5,855 bases of DNA from a bacterium (GTDB taxonomy: Bacteria > Actinomycetota > Actinomycetes > Actinomycetales > Actinomycetaceae), in contig JAUNRP010000133.1 in assembly GCA_030544165.1 (NCBI GenBank), forward strand, positions 1 through 5,855, written 5' to 3'. Below the pieces are notes generated by a model. The model searched no databases and was not told the DNA's origin. It was given only the letters and a program-made list of their open reading frames with translations. Position numbers and translations under genes: made by a program. This document shows, in pieces, positions 1-5,280 of the stretch (positions are counted from its first letter, which is position 1; each line of letters begins with the position of its first letter).

Positions 1-4
1 ACGA

Positions 5-53
5 AAATCTGGCGCACCCTCACGGAGGGAACGGGAAATCTGGCGCACCATCA
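5..53 (-). repeat. Two 18-bp direct repeats, 31-bp period, possible end of an insertion element
   Basis: On the minus strand TGATGGTGCGCCAGATTT (53-36) recurs as TGAGGGTGCGCCAGATTT (22-5) with one mismatch, and a C/T-rich spacer between them. Each copy is followed by a similar C-G-T stretch (CCCGT and TCGT). The first TGA is the stop codon of the small zinc-ribbon gene. Multiple sub-terminal direct repeats and a 5'-TG end are features of IS21-family elements, so this could be the outer end of such an element extending beyond position 1. No transposase is in view, so this stays a hypothesis; a dispersed intergenic repeat or protein-binding array is the main alternative. A short hairpin (CCCTC-CGT-GAGGG, 29-17) lies between and into the second copy. 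Confidence 0.6.
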
Positions 54-338
54 GCGGTGGCGGGCCTGGGACCAGCAGCCCGAGTGCCAGTGCCGACGCT
101 CGGCGAGGGCCGCCTCCGCACCGAACAGGTGGTCCTCACTCCAGGCGACGACGTGGCTCACCCCCACCTGGATCGTCCCGTTGCAGCCGGGGCAGGTGTA
201 CGTCTTCTCCGCCCGCACCGTGCGGACCGTGAACGAGCGACCGCTCCGGCCGGTCTCCCGCCGGACCCCGCCGAGGGCGCGCGTGAGGTCGAGCTCGGGG
301 TGGGGCTCCCCGTAGGGCCGCTTCCGTGGCCTGCGCAC
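51..338 (-). CDS. Small zinc-ribbon-like protein of an uncharacterised actinobacterial family
   Basis: This 95-residue protein has no established function. It has a basic N-terminus (RRPRKRPYGEPHPELDL), a variable middle, then TYTCPGCNGTI (Cys49, Cys52), SHVVAW (61-66), and RRHWHSGCW (His83, His85, Cys88). The CxxC plus HxHxxC set looks like a single zinc-binding knuckle. The layout VRxxxxxKTYxCPGC...PHVVAW...RRHWHxxCW matches a protein widespread in actinobacteria that, as I recall, is often labelled 'ATP/GTP-binding protein' without any visible nucleotide-binding motif. The start is GTG 338: GGAGG (344-348) sits 5 nt upstream, and the glucosidase stop is 1 nt before it. A longer open frame reaches back to 569, but that part only shadows the glucosidase gene. 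The TGA stop lies within a direct repeat, so the natural C-terminus may have been altered. DNA or RNA binding is conceivable from the basic N-terminus but unproven. Confidence 0.85.
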   Translation of the reverse strand: MRRPRKRPYGEPHPELDLTRALGGVRRETGRSGRSFTVRTVRAEKTYTCPGCNGTIQVGVSHVVAWSEDHLFGAEAALAERRHWHSGCWSQARHR

Positions 339-339
339 C

Positions 340-1872
340 TCAGCCTCCGCGCCGGCCGGTGATCCAGGACCACAGCCCGCGGCCCGGGCGGTCTGCGCGC
401 GCGGTGCGCCGGCGCTCGGCCGCGGCCCGCTCCGCCGCTGCTTCTGCATCCCGCCGGGCGGCCGCCTCGCGGCGATCCGCGATGTGGTCCCGATACCAGT
501 GGTAGGAGGCCTTCGGGTGGCGCTCCAGGGTCTCGAAGTCCGTGAAGACGATCCCGAACCGGGGGCCAAACCCCCACGCCCACTCGAAGTTGTCCATGGA
601 GGTCCACAGGAGGTAGCCGCGCACGTCGATCCCGTCCGCCACCGCCTCCTCGATCGCCCCGAGGTGCCGTCCCAGGTAGTCGATCCGCTCGGGATCTTCG
701 ATCGTCACGCCGTGGTCGCCACGGACCGGCTCGTCCGGGAAGGCGGCCCCGTTCTCACTGACCATGAGCGGCAGATCGGGGTAGGCCCGGTCGAGGGCGG
801 CCAGGAGGTCATACAGGCCCGTCTCGTCGATCCCCCATCCCATCGCCGTCGTCGGGCCCTGCGGGGGAAGGAACTCGATGTCCTCGCAGCCCACCCACGG
901 GGTGGCCTCCCCGCGGCCGTGGCCGCCGTCCGTGCCACCGCCGCCCGAGCCACCCTCCCCCGCCCCCGGCCGCACGTAGTTGACGGTGTAGTAGTTGAGG
1001 CTGAGCACATCGAGGCGCTGGCGGATGATCGCGAGGTCTCCGGGCTCCACGAAGGCCCAGTCCGTGATCTCGCGGGTCTCCGCGATCAGCTCGGTGGGGT
1101 AGCTGCCCTCGAGGAGGGGGCCGAGGAAGATGTGGTTGCCCACGTGGTCGATGCGGCGGACGGCGGCGAGGTGGGTGTCGTCGTCGGGGTTCACGGGGCG
1201 GGTGACGTGCACGTTGAGCGAGATGGAGACCTGCGCCCCCTCCCCGAGCTCCGCGCGGATGGCGCGGGCGGCGAGGCCGTGGGCGAGGTTGAGGTGGTGG
1301 GCGGCGGCCAGGGCCTCCGCCGGCTCGGTGCGGCCGGGGGCGTGGACCCCGGAGGCGTAGCCGAGGAACGCGGCGCACCAGGGCTCGTTGATGGTGATCC
1401 ACAGGTCCACCAGGTCCCCGAGCTCGCGCGCCACCACGCGCGCGTACTCCTCGAACGCGGTGGCCGACTCGCGGGACGCCCAGCCGCCCTGATCCTGGAG
1501 CACCTGCGGCAGGTCCCAGTGGTAGAGCGTCACGGCGGGCCGGATTCCCCGCGCGCGCAGGGCCTCCAGGAGCTCGCGGTAGAAGGCGATCCCCTCGGGG
1601 TTCACCTCACCCCGCCCACCCGGGATGATGCGCGGCCACGCGATGGAGAGGCGGTAGGTGTCGATCCCGAGGCCGGCCATCAGTTCGATGTCCTCGCGCC
1701 AGCGGTGGTAGTGGTCGCACGCCACGTCGCCCGAACTCCCATCCCTGATCGCCCCCGGCACCGCGCAGAACGTGTCCCAGATGGAGGGGGACCGGCCCCC
1801 CTCGGCCACCGCACCCTCGATCTGGTAGGAGGAGGTGGCGAGTCCGAAGCGGAAATCGGAGGGCAGAGCCAT
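340..1872 (-). CDS. Family 1 glycoside hydrolase, probable intracellular beta-glucosidase
   Basis: This is a (beta/alpha)8-barrel retaining glycosidase likely to hydrolyse beta-glucosides such as cellobiose or plant aryl-glucosides in the cytoplasm; no signal peptide is present. GH1 marks in order are: FRFGLATSSYQIEG with Gln17; YRLSIAWPRI (73-82); LYHWDLP with His118-Trp119; acid/base Glu163 in TINEPW; Asn293-Tyr295 (LNYYTVNYV); nucleophile Glu373 in VSENGAAF; and Trp423 with Glu430-Trp431 in LLWTSMDNFEWAWGF. The Glu-Trp pair that grips the non-reducing sugar argues for plain glucosides or galactosides rather than 6-phospho sugars. Two oddities are a Gly-rich loop (302-321) and a ~45-residue Ala/Arg/Glu-rich tail after the normal end near WYRDHI (464). 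The ATG at 1872 has a strong AAGGAG 4 nt upstream that directly abuts the nucS stop, so it is co-transcribed with nucS. Its metabolic link to its neighbours is not evident. The exact sugar cannot be read from sequence. Confidence 0.95.
   Translation of the reverse strand: MALPSDFRFGLATSSYQIEGAVAEGGRSPSIWDTFCAVPGAIRDGSSGDVACDHYHRWREDIELMAGLGIDTYRLSIAWPRIIPGGRGEVNPEGIAFYRELLEALRARGIRPAVTLYHWDLPQVLQDQGGWASRESATAFEEYARVVARELGDLVDLWITINEPWCAAFLGYASGVHAPGRTEPAEALAAAHHLNLAHGLAARAIRAELGEGAQVSISLNVHVTRPVNPDDDTHLAAVRRIDHVGNHIFLGPLLEGSYPTELIAETREITDWAFVEPGDLAIIRQRLDVLSLNYYTVNYVRPGAGEGGSGGGGTDGGHGRGEATPWVGCEDIEFLPPQGPTTAMGWGIDETGLYDLLAALDRAYPDLPLMVSENGAAFPDEPVRGDHGVTIEDPERIDYLGRHLGAIEEAVADGIDVRGYLLWTSMDNFEWAWGFGPRFGIVFTDFETLERHPKASYHWYRDHIADRREAAARRDAEAAAERAAAERRRTARADRPGRGLWSWITGRRGG
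344..348 (-). promoter_or_regulatory. Ribosome binding site of the small zinc-ribbon gene
   Basis: A perfect GGAGG on the minus strand, inside the last codons of the glucosidase gene, is followed by CTGAG and the GTG at 338. The glucosidase TGA falls between the site and the start. This decides the start and indicates translational coupling. Confidence 0.8.
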
Positions 1873-1876
1873 GGTG

Positions 1877-1882
1877 CTCCTT
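1877..1882 (-). promoter_or_regulatory. Ribosome binding site of the GH1 beta-glucosidase gene
   Basis: The minus strand reads AAGGAG followed by CACC and ATG. It starts immediately after the nucS TAG stop. This near-consensus Shine-Dalgarno site fixes the glucosidase start at 1872 and means ribosomes finishing nucS are delivered onto it. Confidence 0.8.
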
Positions 1883-2578
1883 CTAGAAGAGGCGGGATTC
1901 GGCGTCGTCGGTGCCCTTCATGGCGTCGTAGTCGAGCACCACGCAGCGGATTCCGCGGTCCTCGGCGAGCACGCGCGCCTGGGGCTTGATCTCCTGGGCG
2001 GCGAAGATCCCGCGCACCGGAGCAAGATGGGGATCGCGTCCGAGCAGTTCGAGGTACCGGCTGAGCTGCTCCACGCCATCGATCTCGCCGCGGCGCTTGA
2101 CCTCCACCGCCACCGTTGCCCCACCGGGGGCCTTGGCCAGGAGGTCAACGGGGCCGATCGCGGTGGGGTACTCGCGCCGGACGAGGGTGTGCCCGGTCCC
2201 CAGGATCTCGATCTGCTCGGCGAGCAGCTTCTGGAGGTGCGCCTCCACGCCGTCCTTCACCAGGCCAGGATCCGGCCCGAGCGTGTGCTCGGTATCCGAG
2301 AGGACCTCGTGGATGGCGATCTCGAGCTTCCCATCCACCTTCTGCGCCTCCACGGTCCACAGCTCGGTGGCGCCCTCCGCGGCGGCATCCGGCCCCGGCT
2401 CCGAGACCCGCAGCACGCACGGCGGGCTCATCCAGTTCAGGGGCTTGTAGGAGCCGCCGTCGGCGTGCACGAGCACGGATCCGTCGGCCTTGATCATGAG
2501 CACGCGGGTGGCGAGCGGGAGGTAGGCGTCCAGCCGTCCCGAGTACTGCACGGTGCAGGAGGCGACGACGATTCTCAC
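1883..2578 (-). CDS. nucS: NucS/EndoMS mismatch-specific endonuclease
   Basis: NucS (EndoMS, DUF91 family) cuts both strands at mismatches and underlies the non-canonical mismatch repair of actinobacteria and many archaea, which lack MutS/MutL. The 231-residue length is typical. The N-terminal DNA-binding and dimerisation domain (about 1-115) shows the conserved KPLNWMSPPC (45-54) and the linker GVDPGLVKDGVE-like segment GPDPGLVKDGVE (101-112). The RecB-like nuclease domain has Asp145 (GPVDLLAK), Glu159 and Lys161 (VAVEVKRRGEIDG) and Gln171 (VEQLSRYLELL), the expected metal-binding set. The last residues, ESRLF, match the short C-terminal sliding-clamp-binding tail described for actinobacterial NucS. 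The start is GTG 2578, which aligns with the Mycobacterium protein as I recall it; GGAGAGG lies 9 nt upstream. It follows atpC by 58 nt and may be read through from the ATP synthase operon or from its own promoter in that gap, where I see no clear -10/-35. Confidence 0.97.
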   Translation of the reverse strand: MRIVVASCTVQYSGRLDAYLPLATRVLMIKADGSVLVHADGGSYKPLNWMSPPCVLRVSEPGPDAAAEGATELWTVEAQKVDGKLEIAIHEVLSDTEHTLGPDPGLVKDGVEAHLQKLLAEQIEILGTGHTLVRREYPTAIGPVDLLAKAPGGATVAVEVKRRGEIDGVEQLSRYLELLGRDPHLAPVRGIFAAQEIKPQARVLAEDRGIRCVVLDYDAMKGTDDAESRLF

Positions 2579-2636
2579 GCCTTCCAGCCTCTCCGCACGT
2601 GCGCGCGTGCTTCCGTCTGCCCCCGCTGCTGGGCGA
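2579..2636 (-). other. atpC-nucS intergenic spacer with a 10-bp perfect palindrome
   Basis: This 58-nt spacer is the longest gap between genes in the window. It holds CGCACGTGCG (2594-2603), a perfect palindrome whose last G is also the first base of the likely nucS ribosome binding site GGAGAGG (2594-2588). It could be an operator or a chance feature of GC-rich DNA. No terminator hairpin with a U-run is visible, so transcription from the atp genes probably continues into nucS. Confidence 0.35.
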
Positions 2637-2897
2637 TTACTCCGGCTCCGGCAGGGTGAGGGTGTTGTCCACCACGATCTCCACGTCCGTGTCCACCGCC
2701 ACGAAGCCGGCCGTGATGGGGAACGAGACCTGCTCGCCTCCCGTGGGGGTGACGCGCACGTCTCCCTCCCGCAGGATCGCCAGCACGGGCTGGCGTCCGG
2801 GAAGGATGCCGAGATCGCCCGTGAAGGCGGGCACCACCACGGAGCTTGCCTCGCCCTCCCAGAGCACCTCCTCCGGGGAGACGATCTCCACCCTCAC
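2637..2897 (-). CDS. atpC: ATP synthase F1 subunit epsilon, short form lacking the C-terminal helical domain
   Basis: Epsilon binds gamma and the c-ring and is part of the rotor; in many bacteria its C-terminal helical hairpin also inhibits ATP hydrolysis. The product here is 86 residues and is essentially only the N-terminal beta-sandwich: RVEIVSPEEVLWEGEA, then the conserved turn GDLGILPG (27-34), then FVAVDTDVEIVVDN. It stops (TAA) just after the last beta strand, whereas longer family members run on for 35-50 residues. The His that usually follows LPG is Arg35. I place the start at GTG 2897, which overlaps the atpD TGA and has AAGGA 6 nt upstream. An earlier in-frame GTG at 2924 would add nine residues unlike the family and lie before that ribosome binding site. 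Only 58 nt separate its stop from nucS, with no sign of a frameshifted helical domain. I recall short epsilons from other Micrococcales, so this may be a lineage trait. Confidence 0.95.
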   Translation of the reverse strand: MRVEIVSPEEVLWEGEASSVVVPAFTGDLGILPGRQPVLAILREGDVRVTPTGGEQVSFPITAGFVAVDTDVEIVVDNTLTLPEPE

Positions 2898-2910
2898 CGG
2901 GCTTCCTTCT
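2894..2910 (-). promoter_or_regulatory. Ribosome binding site and GTGA stop-start overlap coupling atpD to atpC
   Basis: On the minus strand the purine run AGAAGGAAG (2910-2902), inside the end of atpD, is followed after CCCG by GTGA, in which GTG starts atpC and TGA ends atpD. This decides the atpC start and indicates translational coupling, which would help keep subunit amounts matched. Confidence 0.75.
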
Positions 2911-4363
2911 GGAGCTGGTCCCACTTGCGCTCGAGGTCCTCGATGCCGCCGATGTTGAAGAACGCCTGCTCGGCCATGTGGTCGTACTCGCCCTCGGCGA
3001 TCCGCTTGAAGGACTCGATGGTCTCGGCCAGCGGCACGTTGGAGCCGGCCACGCCGGTGAACTTCTCCGCCATGTAGGTGTTCTGGGAGAGGAACTGCTC
3101 GATCCGGCGGGCACGTGCGACCGTGACCTTGTCCTCCTCCGAGAGCTCGTCCACACCGAGGATGGCGATGATGTCCTGCAGTTCCTTGTTCTTCTGCAGG
3201 ATCGACTTCACCTGGGTGGCCACGCGGTAGTGCTCCTCCCCCACGTACTCCGGGTTCAGGAGTCGCGAGGTGGAGGCGAGCGGGTCCACCGCCGGGTACA
3301 GGCCGCGCGAGGCGAGCTCACGGGTCAGGTTCGTGGTGGCGTCAAGGTGAGCGAACGTCGTCGCCGGGGCAGGGTCCGTGTAGTCGTCCGCCGGGACGTA
3401 GATCGCCTGGAGGGAGGTGATCGAGTGGCCGCGGGTGGAGGTGATGCGCTCCTGGAGCTGGCCCATCTCGTCCGCGAGGTTCGGCTGGTAGCCCACCGCG
3501 GAGGGCATACGGCCGAGCAGGGTGGAGACCTCGGAGCCCGCCTGCGTGAAGCGGAAGATGTTGTCGATGAAGAGGAGCACGTCCTGCTTCTGGACATCGC
3601 GGAAGTACTCGGCCATGGTGAGGCCGGTCAGGGCGATGCGCAGACGCGTGCCCGGCGGCTCGTCCATCTGGCCGAACACGAGGGCGGTCTTGTCGAAGAC
3701 GCCCGCGTCCTCCATCTCGTGGATCAGGTCGTTGCCCTCACGGGTGCGCTCCCCCACGCCGGCGAACACGGACACGCCGCCGTGGTCCTGCGCAACGCGC
3801 TGGATCATCTCCTGGATGAGGACCGTCTTGCCCACGCCGGCGCCGCCGAACAGGCCGATCTTTCCGCCGAGCACGTAGGGGGTGAGCAGGTCGATCACCT
3901 TGATGCCGGTCTCGAACATCTCGGTCTTGGACTCGAGCTCGTCGAACGCCGGGGGCTTGCGGTGGATCGGCCAGCGCTCGGTGACCTCGAGGGTCTCGCC
4001 CTCGGGGAGGTTCAGGGGCTCGCCGATCACGTTGAACACGTGGCCCTTGGTGATGTCACCCACGGGCACCGTGATGGGGCCGCCGGTGTCCGTCACCTTC
4101 GCGCCGCGGACGAGGCCGTCCGTGGGCTTGAGCGCGATCGCGCGGACCATCGAGTCACCGAGGTGCTGGGCAACCTCGAGGGTCATGGTCACGGCCGAAT
4201 CGCCCTCGCCCTGCGCCGAGAGGTCGATCTCGGTGGTGAGCGCGTTGTACATGTCCGGGATGGCGTCCGGCGGGAACTGGATATCCACCACGGGGCCGAT
4301 CACCCGCGAGACGCGCCCTTCGGCGGTCCGGGTCTCCTCGGTGACGTTTGCGGTAGCGGTCAT
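2894..4363 (-). CDS. atpD: ATP synthase F1 subunit beta (catalytic)
   Basis: The beta subunit carries the catalytic sites that make ATP from ADP and phosphate (EC 7.1.2.2). The 489-residue product is full length. Visible motifs in order are: the N-terminal beta-barrel with GRVSRVIGPVVDIQF (16-30); the P-loop GGAGVGKT (173-180, Lys179); the catalytic Glu205 in GVGERTREGNDL; Walker B LLFIDNIFRF with Asp267; ATTFAHLDATT (334-344); the alpha/beta signature PAVDPLASTS (357-366); and the DELSEED lever (405-411), which meets gamma. No key residue is missing. The ATG at 4363 follows the atpG stop by 17 nt, a spacer that is almost entirely a purine tract (AAGGGAAGAAGAGA) acting as ribosome binding site. 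The 3' end overlaps the atpC start by 4 nt (GTGA). Confidence 0.99.
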   Translation of the reverse strand: MTATANVTEETRTAEGRVSRVIGPVVDIQFPPDAIPDMYNALTTEIDLSAQGEGDSAVTMTLEVAQHLGDSMVRAIALKPTDGLVRGAKVTDTGGPITVPVGDITKGHVFNVIGEPLNLPEGETLEVTERWPIHRKPPAFDELESKTEMFETGIKVIDLLTPYVLGGKIGLFGGAGVGKTVLIQEMIQRVAQDHGGVSVFAGVGERTREGNDLIHEMEDAGVFDKTALVFGQMDEPPGTRLRIALTGLTMAEYFRDVQKQDVLLFIDNIFRFTQAGSEVSTLLGRMPSAVGYQPNLADEMGQLQERITSTRGHSITSLQAIYVPADDYTDPAPATTFAHLDATTNLTRELASRGLYPAVDPLASTSRLLNPEYVGEEHYRVATQVKSILQKNKELQDIIAILGVDELSEEDKVTVARARRIEQFLSQNTYMAEKFTGVAGSNVPLAETIESFKRIAEGEYDHMAEQAFFNIGGIEDLERKWDQLQKEAR

Positions 4364-4380
4364 GATCTCTTCTTCCCTTG

Positions 4381-5277
4381 CTAGCTCGAGGCAAGCGCGT
4401 CGCTGCCGGACACGATCTCGGTGATTTCCTGGGTGATCTCCGCCTGGCGCGCAGCATTGGCGAGGCGGGTGTAGTCGGTGATGAGGTCCTGCGCGTTCTC
4501 GGTGGCGGTGTGCATCGCACGCTGGCGGGCGGCGAGCTCGGAGGCGGCCGAGTGGAGCAGCACGGACTGCATGCGGGCCCGGAGGTACAGCGGAAGGAGA
4601 CCGCCCAGGACCTCGTCCGCATTCGGCTCGAACTCGTAGAGCGGGAGCGCCTCCGCGCTCTCCTCCCCGTCCTCGGCCTCCACCACCTCGATGGGGAGCA
4701 TGCGGCGGACCTCCACCGACTGCTTGACCATCGAGATGAAGCGGGTGGCGATGGTGTACACCTCGCCGATCCCACCCTCCTCCGCGGGAGCGAGGAAGCG
4801 GCGGATGATCTCCTCCGTGATCTCACCCGCCGTGACGGGACGTGGGGAATCCGAATGCCCCTCCCAGGTCCGCTCCACCTCGCGGCGGCGGAAGCGGAAG
4901 TAGGAGATCCCCCGGCGGCCCAGCACGAACAGCACCGGCTCCTTGCCGGCGGCCTGGAGATCCGCGATGGTGCGCTCGGCCTCGCGCAGCACGGAGGCCG
5001 CGAAGGCACCCGCCATGCCGCGGTCGCTCGTGAGCACGAACACCGCCACGCGGTTGGTGTCCGTCCGTTCCTGGAGCATCGGGTGGTCCAGTTGGGCATG
5101 GCTCGCCACGGCGGAGACGGCGCGGGAGACAGCCGAGGTGAACGGGGTTCCCTGCAGCGCCTTCTGGCGTGCCTTACCGATCCGGGAGGCAGCGATCAGC
5201 TCCATCGCACGGAAGACCTTCTTCAGGGTCTCCGTGGAGCGGATGCGCTGCTTGTAGACGCGTTGCTGGCCTGACAT
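4381..5277 (-). CDS. atpG: ATP synthase F1 subunit gamma (central rotor shaft)
   Basis: The gamma subunit is the rotating coiled-coil shaft of F1 that couples proton flow through Fo to ATP synthesis in the alpha3beta3 head. The 298-residue product is of normal length. The N-terminal helix (residues 1-45, RIRSTETLKKVFRAMELIAASR) and the C-terminal helix (about 225-290, LHSAASELAARQRAM and ARQAEITQEITEIV) are the two strands of the coiled coil. The Rossmann-like middle contains TSDRGMAGAF (83-92). An acidic loop at 197-209 lies where actinobacterial gammas vary. The C-terminal family signature ITQEITEIVSG is followed by S rather than the usual A, a small deviation unlikely to matter. The ATG at 5277 lies 3 nt after the atpA stop with only a weak GCGGGG upstream, so its translation is probably coupled to atpA. 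An ATG overlapping the atpA stop at 5281 is out of frame. The stop is TAG. Confidence 0.98.
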   Translation of the reverse strand: MSGQQRVYKQRIRSTETLKKVFRAMELIAASRIGKARQKALQGTPFTSAVSRAVSAVASHAQLDHPMLQERTDTNRVAVFVLTSDRGMAGAFAASVLREAERTIADLQAAGKEPVLFVLGRRGISYFRFRRREVERTWEGHSDSPRPVTAGEITEEIIRRFLAPAEEGGIGEVYTIATRFISMVKQSVEVRRMLPIEVVEAEDGEESAEALPLYEFEPNADEVLGGLLPLYLRARMQSVLLHSAASELAARQRAMHTATENAQDLITDYTRLANAARQAEITQEITEIVSGSDALASS

Positions 5278-5280
5278 GCA

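Noticed and set aside
17..29. CCCTC-CGT-GAGGG hairpin as a rho-independent terminator
   Set aside because: The stem is only 5 bp, the loop 3 nt, and no U-run follows directly; the nearest TTTT is 10 bases beyond and belongs to the repeat.
1..53. CRISPR array
   Set aside because: Only two copies are present, with a 13-base spacer between 18-base repeats; this does not fit CRISPR dimensions.
57..362. 101-codon plus-strand frame opposite the small zinc-ribbon gene
   Set aside because: Its product is Arg/Pro/Gly-rich without motifs, while the minus strand carries clear Cys/His motifs and a ribosome binding site.
339..569. N-terminal extension of the small zinc-ribbon protein to an upstream ATG at 569
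   Set aside because: That part overlaps the glucosidase tail in another frame and is low-complexity; GGAGG placed 5 nt before GTG 338 marks the real start.
484..1989. 501-codon open frame on the plus strand antisense to the glucosidase
   Set aside because: Its translation is low-complexity, rich in Arg, Gly, Val, Asp and His and matches no family I know; it mirrors the third-position GC bias of the real gene on the other strand.
2898..2924. Earlier GTG start for atpC at 2924
   Set aside because: The added nine residues do not resemble the family's N-terminus, and the good ribosome binding site lies downstream of it, correctly spaced for GTG 2897.
2846..4384. 512-codon open frame on the plus strand antisense to atpD
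   Set aside because: The opposite strand encodes a textbook beta subunit with every motif intact; the long antisense frame is a known artefact of high GC.
4378..5274. 298-codon plus-strand frame mirroring atpG
   Set aside because: It coincides codon for codon with the gamma subunit gene and shows no recognisable domain.
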